Positions 5,891 to 10,675 of a DNA stretch of 10,675 bases are shown here, in pieces (position 1 is the stretch's first letter; each line of letters begins with the position of its first letter). The notes beneath the pieces are model-generated. The model saw nothing but the letters and a program-made list of their open reading frames with translations, was not told the DNA's origin and searched no databases. Both the position numbers and the translations under genes were made by a program. Source of the DNA: Christensenella sp. UBA1431 (GTDB taxonomy: Bacteria > Bacillota > Clostridia > Christensenellales > UBA1431); assembly GCA_002329665.1 (NCBI GenBank), contig DCTV01000062.1, positions 300 to 10,974 of the forward strand, in the 5' to 3' direction.

Positions 5891-7594
5891 AAAAGCCTTG
5901 ACGGGCTCCGTGGTGAAGACGAAGCGGACCGAGCCGGCGGAGCCCTTGGGCAGGAGCGAGAAGTTGTCGTACGCCTCCCCGAGCGCGAGTACGGCGTCCC
6001 TGCGCGCGTCGAAGCCGTCGATGGAACCGTTTACTTCGGCGCTGAATTCGTGGACGCCGCGGCTGTACCGCTCCACGCCGGCCGCCAGCTCCGCCGCGTG
6101 TCCGGCGAGGGAATTCGCGCCCTCGCCGAGCTTCGAGCCGTTCTCAAAGAGCCGATTCAGGGCGCTATTGAGCCGGGCGGCGCCCTTTTCCATGTCGGCG
6201 AGCCCGTCGAAAAGGCCGCCGAGGCCGTCGGCGAGCGCCTGCGAATCCTCGCTGAGGACGGTAAGCGCGTCGATCAGCGGTTCAAGCCTGTCCTGTCTGG
6301 CCTGAAGCTGGGCGGCGAGGGCCGTCAGGCCCTCTGCCGACGCCGAAAGGTCCGTGCGGGCAGAGGTGGCGGAATGGAGCGCCGTGACAGACGCCGGGTC
6401 GATACCGAGGGCGGCGAGTTCGGCGGGCGTCATCGCGGCGAGGGCGGCGCTGAGCGGCTCCAGTCCGGCGAGCAGTTCCGAAAGCGAGGAAAGGGATTCC
6501 GACAGGCCGCCCAGGGAATCGATCTGCCCGCTCGCGTCGCCCAGGCCGCCCGTGCCGGTAGCGGCTTCTTTCAGGGCGTCGGCAAGCGCCTGCGCGCCCG
6601 CCTGCAGCTCGCCGCTCCCGCTCCCGGACCGCTCGATGGCGTCCAGCAGGCCGGCCGCCCCGCTTTCGGCGTCGCCGAGGCCTTCGACGTAGCGCGAGAA
6701 GCTCCCGTTAAACTCAGCCATCCCGCTGCTGAATTCGTTTGCTGCGGCTTTGATCTCCCGCCCGCCGCCGTCGAGGTCATAAAGGCCGCTCTGGAGGGAA
6801 TCGAATAACTCGGGCTTGCCGATGTCCTCCGCCGTGAGGATGCCGGGCACGGCCAGCGTGGTCATCGAGTCCAGCGCGAAATCCTTCGCGGTCGCCGTCA
6901 GCGTGAAGCCGTCCGGGATGCCCTGCCCGTCGTCGCCGATGTTCAGGCTCCCGGCAAGGCCGGGCAGCCCGAAGCCTATAGCCATCACCGAATCGCCCTG
7001 GTCGATGAGCCTCCCGTTGTCCACGGCGACGTCGGTGAAAACGGCGGACGGCAGCTCGACCGCCGTCATAAGCGTGAACGGCGTGAATATCTCCTCGAGG
7101 GAACCGTTGATGCGCTCCATATGCCGGTCGAAGTTCTCGTATTTCCCGGTGATCGTCACCCTGCCGCTCTTCCCCGCGAGCGCGCCGGGGCCGATAGGCT
7201 CCCCGTCGAGGGTGTAGGTAAAGCTGCATCCCACGGGGAGGGCTTTGAGGCTCGCGCCCTGGTAGTACACGTCTTCGCCGTCGGCCTGCCACAGGACCGT
7301 CTCTCCGTCGATCACCGGATTCGCGCCCCGCGTGATGGAAAGGATCCCGTCGAGGTCGGACCGGTCGCTAAGCCGCTTAGCGCTCTCGGGGGCGACGAGG
7401 TGCACGCTCACCACGATAGCGTTCACTTTTCCGTCCGCGCCGGTGTCCGCGTAGACCGTCTCGTGCTTCTGTTCGGGCGGCACGGGGTCCGCGCCCGAAT
7501 ACGCCGTGTTCGCACCGGGGGCGCCGGAGGCGAACGCGCACGCCCCGATCATGACGGCGGCCGCGGCGGCCAGATAAGCCCTTCTTTTTTCCAT
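5888..7594 (-). CDS. Secreted or lipid-anchored heptad-repeat (L-x-x-G) protein, YhgE/Pip-like
   Basis: The product has 568 residues. The chosen ATG (7592-7594) has GGAGGG at 7606-7611, 11 bases upstream, and starts a signal peptide MEKRRAYLAAAAAVMIGAC. Cleavage could be by signal peptidase I after AFA, or Cys19 in IGAC could be a lipobox. Residues about 25-245 look like a beta-rich extracellular domain. Residues about 250-540 are Ala/Leu/Gly/Ser-rich, with repeated L-x-x-G and L-x-x-L spacing that predicts long helices or coiled coil. The chain ends in a short strand segment, VRFVFTTE. No C-terminal membrane segment is present. Such repeats occur in YhgE/Pip (phage infection protein) relatives and in extracellular partners of MMPL-type transporters; the role here is unknown. 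The open frame continues far upstream of this ATG across htrA, but that part is a GC-driven shadow. Confidence 0.75.
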   Translation of the reverse strand: MEKRRAYLAAAAAVMIGACAFASGAPGANTAYSGADPVPPEQKHETVYADTGADGKVNAIVVSVHLVAPESAKRLSDRSDLDGILSITRGANPVIDGETVLWQADGEDVYYQGASLKALPVGCSFTYTLDGEPIGPGALAGKSGRVTITGKYENFDRHMERINGSLEEIFTPFTLMTAVELPSAVFTDVAVDNGRLIDQGDSVMAIGFGLPGLAGSLNIGDDGQGIPDGFTLTATAKDFALDSMTTLAVPGILTAEDIGKPELFDSLQSGLYDLDGGGREIKAAANEFSSGMAEFNGSFSRYVEGLGDAESGAAGLLDAIERSGSGSGELQAGAQALADALKEAATGTGGLGDASGQIDSLGGLSESLSSLSELLAGLEPLSAALAAMTPAELAALGIDPASVTALHSATSARTDLSASAEGLTALAAQLQARQDRLEPLIDALTVLSEDSQALADGLGGLFDGLADMEKGAARLNSALNRLFENGSKLGEGANSLAGHAAELAAGVERYSRGVHEFSAEVNGSIDGFDARRDAVLALGEAYDNFSLLPKGSAGSVRFVFTTEPVKAF

Positions 7595-7644
7595 GATGAT
7601 CGCTTCCCTCCGCACTGGCAGGTATACGCTTGTGCATCCATCGT

Positions 7645-7673
7645 AGCATATTTTCGGGCCGCCGGAAAGACAA
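7645..7673 (-). promoter_or_regulatory. Sigma-70-type promoter of the heptad-repeat protein gene
   Basis: On the minus strand, TTGTCT (7673-7668) and TATGCT (7650-7645) are separated by exactly 17 bases. The predicted start of transcription is about 40-45 bases before the ATG at 7594, in the divergent gap shared with htrA. Confidence 0.6.
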
Positions 7674-7810
7674 TGCGGACAAGATTGCGGGGGCGGGCGG
7701 GCCCGGTGCCACAGCAAGTCCATTTTTGTTCGGATTTTTTCTGTTTTTGTTTCGCCCTCTCGCCCCATTAATAGGGTATAGATAAGTAAAACCGGAAAGG
7801 AGAAGACGGC

Positions 7811-9040
<1,230 letters not shown>

Positions 9041-9059
9041 ACTTTCGGCCTGGCATTGT

Positions 9060-9117
9060 CCGGCTTGCGTCGTACCCCCGGATCATACCGGGCTGGGAAA
9101 CCCAGGCGCAACCCCGG
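9060..9117. other. Compact structured element downstream of htrA
   Basis: Two small perfect hairpins, CCCGG/CCGGG (9077-9081 with 9088-9092) and CTGGG-AAA-CCCAG (9093-9105), are enclosed by TTGCG/CGCAA (9065-9069 with 9107-9111). CCGG/CCGG pairs outside these. The result is a three-way-junction-like fold of 58 nt. There is no T tract, so it is not a classic terminator. It could be a 3' stabilising structure of htrA mRNA or a REP-like repeat unit. No other copy is in the window. Confidence 0.35.
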
Positions 9118-9143
9118 GCTTGTCCCCGCTTAAGAATTAAGGC

Positions 9144-9172
9144 TTGTAATCCGAATATTAAAGTGGTACACT
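9144..9172 (+). promoter_or_regulatory. Promoter of the aromatic biosynthesis (aro) operon
   Basis: TTGTAA (9144-9149) and TACACT (9167-9172) are spaced by exactly 17 bases, a good sigma-70/sigma-A match. Transcription would start near 9179. The leader peptide frame, the terminator at 9347-9388 and aroF would then lie in one transcript with a leader of about 230 nt. Confidence 0.7.
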
Positions 9173-9205
9173 CAGGTTAGTTTAAAACGAGGAAGCAATT
9201 TCCAA

Positions 9206-9325
9206 ATGATGATCGCGCTCGCCACAATGTTTTTCCTGTTTACCAGCTTTAGCTATTACGGCTACGGCTATTTCTGGTTTAACGGAAAAACATCGTTGGC
9301 TTTAGCGGGAGATTGGCGTCTGTAG
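9206..9325 (+). CDS. Putative aro operon leader peptide, rich in Phe/Tyr/Trp (39 aa)
   Basis: ATG 9206 opens a 39-codon frame ending at TAG 9323-9325, with GAGGAA (9189-9194) 11 bases upstream. ATG 9209 is an equally possible start. Residues 9-25 read FFLFTSFSYYGYGYFWF: 11 of 17 are aromatic. The whole peptide has 6 Phe, 4 Tyr and 2 Trp, the end products of the pathway that the next gene, aroF, commits carbon to. It lies between a good promoter and an intrinsic terminator, as in classic trp, phe and his leaders. Translation speed over the aromatic codons would report charged tRNA levels. The peptide is also hydrophobic, so a tiny membrane protein is the alternative reading. The aromatic bias and position favour a leader peptide. 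Confidence 0.75.
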   Translation: MMIALATMFFLFTSFSYYGYGYFWFNGKTSLALAGDWRL

Positions 9326-9358
9326 ATCAGGCTATCACGGGAAATTACCGCGAAGGCT
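9298..9358 (+). promoter_or_regulatory. Candidate antiterminator pairing of the aro attenuator
   Basis: GGCTTTAGCGG (9298-9308, inside the leader frame) can pair with CCGCGAAGGCT (9348-9358): 10 of 11 positions, two of them G-U, with one A/G mismatch at 9304/9352. The second strand is also the 5' arm of the terminator, so the two folds exclude each other. The first strand starts 18 bases after the last codon of the aromatic cluster, so a ribosome stalled there would leave it free. An earlier 1:2 pairing (CCAGC 9243-9247 with GTTGG 9295-9299) is possible but short. Confidence 0.5.
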
Positions 9359-9388
9359 CACGGTGTGAGGCTTCGCGGTTTTTGTTTT
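9347..9388 (+). terminator. Attenuator terminator in front of aroF
   Basis: The outer stem is ACCGCGAAG (9347-9355) with CTTCGCGGT (9371-9379). After one G/G mismatch an inner stem CTCAC/GTGAG (9357-9361 with 9365-9369) closes a 3-base loop. The T tract TTTTTGTTTT (9379-9388) follows at once. It lies 21 bases after the leader stop codon and 23 bases before the aroF ATG, so it would end transcription inside the aro leader rather than after a gene. Confidence 0.85.
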
Positions 9389-9411
9389 ATCCGAAAAAAG
9401 GAGGAGGAACG

Positions 9412-10461
9412 ATGATCGTCATAATGAAGCCGGGGGCGGGTGAGGAACAGATCGCCCCTATTGTGGAGGAGCTGAACCGGCAGGGGATGCAGGTGCAAAT
9501 GAATGAAGGGGTGGGATGCACGGTGTTGGGGGTATTGGGCGACACGATCGTGCTGGACAGGGAGAAGCTCGAGCTGCGCGAAGGCGTCGAACGGGTGATG
9601 CCGGTGCAGGAACCGTACAAAAAGGCCAACAGGAAGTTCCATCCGGACGACACTGTCGTGGACGTGGGCGGGTTTGCGGTCGGGTCGGAGGCGCTGGCAA
9701 TCATCGCGGGGCCGTGTTCGGTGGAGAGCTTCGAGCAGCTCTCGAGCGTCGCGCGGTCCGTGAAGGCGTCGGGGGCCTTCGCGTTAAGGGGCGGGGCCTA
9801 TAAGCCGCGTACCTCGCCCTACGCCTTCCAGGGCCTAGAAAAACGGGGCATCGACCTTCTCTACCGGGTGCGCACGGAGATGAAGATGCCCATCGTGAGC
9901 GAGATCATCGCCCCGCGGCAGGTCGAGACGTTCGAGCTGATGGTGGACGTGATACAGATCGGGACCAGGAACATGCAGAACTTCGACCTGCTCAAGGAAG
10001 TCGGCCGGACGGACAAACCGATCTTGCTAAAACGCGGAATGTCCTCTACGATAGAAGAATGGATCATGTCCGCCGAATATATCATGGCGCAGGGCAACCA
10101 GAACGTGATCCTTTGCGAGCGCGGGATCAGGACGTTCGAGACCTTCACGAGGAATTCCCTGGACCTGAGCTCCATACCGGTGGTCAAGCGCATGTCGCAT
10201 CTGCCGGTGCTGGTCGACCCGTCCCACGCGACGGGCAAGGCGTGGCTGGTGCCGCCGATGGCCGCGGCCGCGGTGGCCGCCGGCGCCGACGGGCTGCTCG
10301 TCGAGGTGCACAACGACCCGCCCAACGCCCTGTGCGACGGCTCCCAGTCCCTCACGCCGGAGCAGTTCGACTCCCTGATGGCGCGCCTGAGGGCGCTGGC
10401 CCCGGTGGTCGGGCGGACGGTGGGGCAGAACAGGCGGCAGGAGGAAAAAGTAGGCGCATGA
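9412..10461 (+). CDS. aroF: 3-deoxy-7-phosphoheptulonate (DAHP) synthase, Thermotoga/Bacillus type with N-terminal regulatory domain
   Basis: It condenses PEP with erythrose 4-phosphate, the first step of the shikimate pathway, in the cytosol. The ATG at 9412 follows AAGGAGGAGG (from 9398). An in-frame TTG at 9313 would run through the terminator and is not the start. The product has 349 residues. Residues 1 to about 70 (MIVIMKPGAGEEQI on) form the ferredoxin/ACT-like domain that gives Tyr/Phe feedback sensitivity in T. maritima. The barrel shows IAGPCSVES, LRGGAYKPRTSPYAFQG, IGTRNMQNFDLLKEV, ILLKRGMSST and LVDPSHATGK, which carry the family's metal and substrate ligands (the Cys of GPCSVE, the His and Asp of VDPSHATG). 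The stop overlaps the aroB start (ATGA). Expression is probably set by the attenuator upstream, adding transcriptional control to enzyme feedback. Confidence 0.97.
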   Translation: MIVIMKPGAGEEQIAPIVEELNRQGMQVQMNEGVGCTVLGVLGDTIVLDREKLELREGVERVMPVQEPYKKANRKFHPDDTVVDVGGFAVGSEALAIIAGPCSVESFEQLSSVARSVKASGAFALRGGAYKPRTSPYAFQGLEKRGIDLLYRVRTEMKMPIVSEIIAPRQVETFELMVDVIQIGTRNMQNFDLLKEVGRTDKPILLKRGMSSTIEEWIMSAEYIMAQGNQNVILCERGIRTFETFTRNSLDLSSIPVVKRMSHLPVLVDPSHATGKAWLVPPMAAAAVAAGADGLLVEVHNDPPNALCDGSQSLTPEQFDSLMARLRALAPVVGRTVGQNRRQEEKVGA

Positions 10462-10675
10462 AGCATATTGTGACGGTGGAAGCGGCCGGGAGCCGCTACG
10501 ACATCATCGTGGAAAACGGCGCGATCGCCGGGGCGCACGCGCATCTTTCGGCGTACGCGGGGCGGAGGGCGGCCGTGGTGACCGACACGAACGTGGCCGC
10601 GCTGTACGCGCCCGCGCTGGTCAATGCCCTCGAAAAGGCCGGGATGCGGGCCGAGGTGGTCGCGGTGCCGCCCGG
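10458..10675 (+). CDS. aroB: 3-dehydroquinate synthase, N-terminal part (cut by window end)
   Basis: It catalyses the second shikimate step, DAHP to 3-dehydroquinate, with NAD and a divalent metal. Only the first 72 codons are visible. AAVVTDTNVAALYAPAL and the following EKAGMRAEVVAVPPG match the beginning of the family's NAD-binding domain. The start overlaps the aroF stop as ATGA, so translation is coupled. AGGAGGA at 10439-10445 is a rather distant ribosome binding site. It shares the aroF promoter and attenuator. Confidence 0.92.
   Translation, partial: MKHIVTVEAAGSRYDIIVENGAIAGAHAHLSAYAGRRAAVVTDTNVAALYAPALVNALEKAGMRAEVVAVPP

Noticed and set aside
6360..6420. tRNA-Leu-like beginning (GAGGTGGCGGAATGG) followed by a GGGTCGA-type segment
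   Set aside because: It lies inside the coding sequence of the heptad-repeat protein. I could draw no acceptor stem, anticodon arm or proper T arm, so this is chance similarity.
9206..9325. Reading the 39-codon frame as an ordinary small membrane protein
   Set aside because: It is hydrophobic enough, but 11 aromatic residues in 17 just before an intrinsic terminator and a DAHP synthase gene are much better explained as a leader peptide. The alternative is not fully excluded.
9313..9411. N-terminal extension of aroF from a TTG at 9313
   Set aside because: It would translate the terminator hairpin and has no ribosome binding site. ATG 9412 has a strong one and gives the normal N-terminus of the family.

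Overview
The window is GC-rich (clearly above 60% G+C by eye) bacterial chromosome. It is dense with genes that have strong AGGAGG-type ribosome binding sites. The best fit is a GC-rich member of the Firmicutes/Clostridia. The reasons are an HPr with both His15 and the regulatory Ser46, a membrane-anchored HtrA with one PDZ domain, a secreted heptad-repeat (L-x-x-G) protein of a Gram-positive type, and a Thermotoga/Firmicutes-type DAHP synthase. The species cannot be named from this sequence.

Region 1 (1-4406, + strand) starts with the terminator of an upstream gene. A five-gene PTS-dependent dihydroxyacetone kinase operon follows: dhaK, dhaL, dhaM, ptsI, ptsH. Together these encode a complete soluble phosphate relay: PEP to enzyme I, to HPr, to DhaM, to the ADP held by DhaL, to dihydroxyacetone on DhaK. 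No sugar-transporting EII subunit is present, and ptsI precedes ptsH, the reverse of the usual order. A cre-like palindrome lies upstream of dhaK, and two hairpins separate cistrons inside the operon.

Region 2 (4407-4796) has no gene. It holds a GC-rich stretch with long-range pairing potential that ends in a perfect 26-nt palindrome. It may be a terminator plus structured RNA.

Region 3 (4797-7810) holds a PlsC-like acyltransferase (+), a 309-bp MITE-like element with imperfect terminal inverted repeats and an 8-bp target duplication, and a convergent minus-strand gene for a secreted heptad-repeat protein. The stop codon of that gene lies inside the target duplication. It has a good sigma-70-type promoter and is transcribed divergently from htrA.

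Region 4 (7811-10675, + strand) holds htrA, then the aromatic amino acid operon: aroF (DAHP synthase) overlapping aroB (3-dehydroquinate synthase, cut by the window edge). The most interesting signal is in front of aroF. A consensus-like promoter is followed by a 39-codon open frame in which 11 of 17 consecutive residues are Phe, Tyr or Trp. An intrinsic terminator follows, then the aroF ribosome binding site. A second, mutually exclusive pairing can be drawn between the end of the small frame and the 5' arm of the terminator. This is the architecture of a ribosome-mediated transcription attenuator that senses Phe/Tyr/Trp charging and controls entry into the shikimate pathway.
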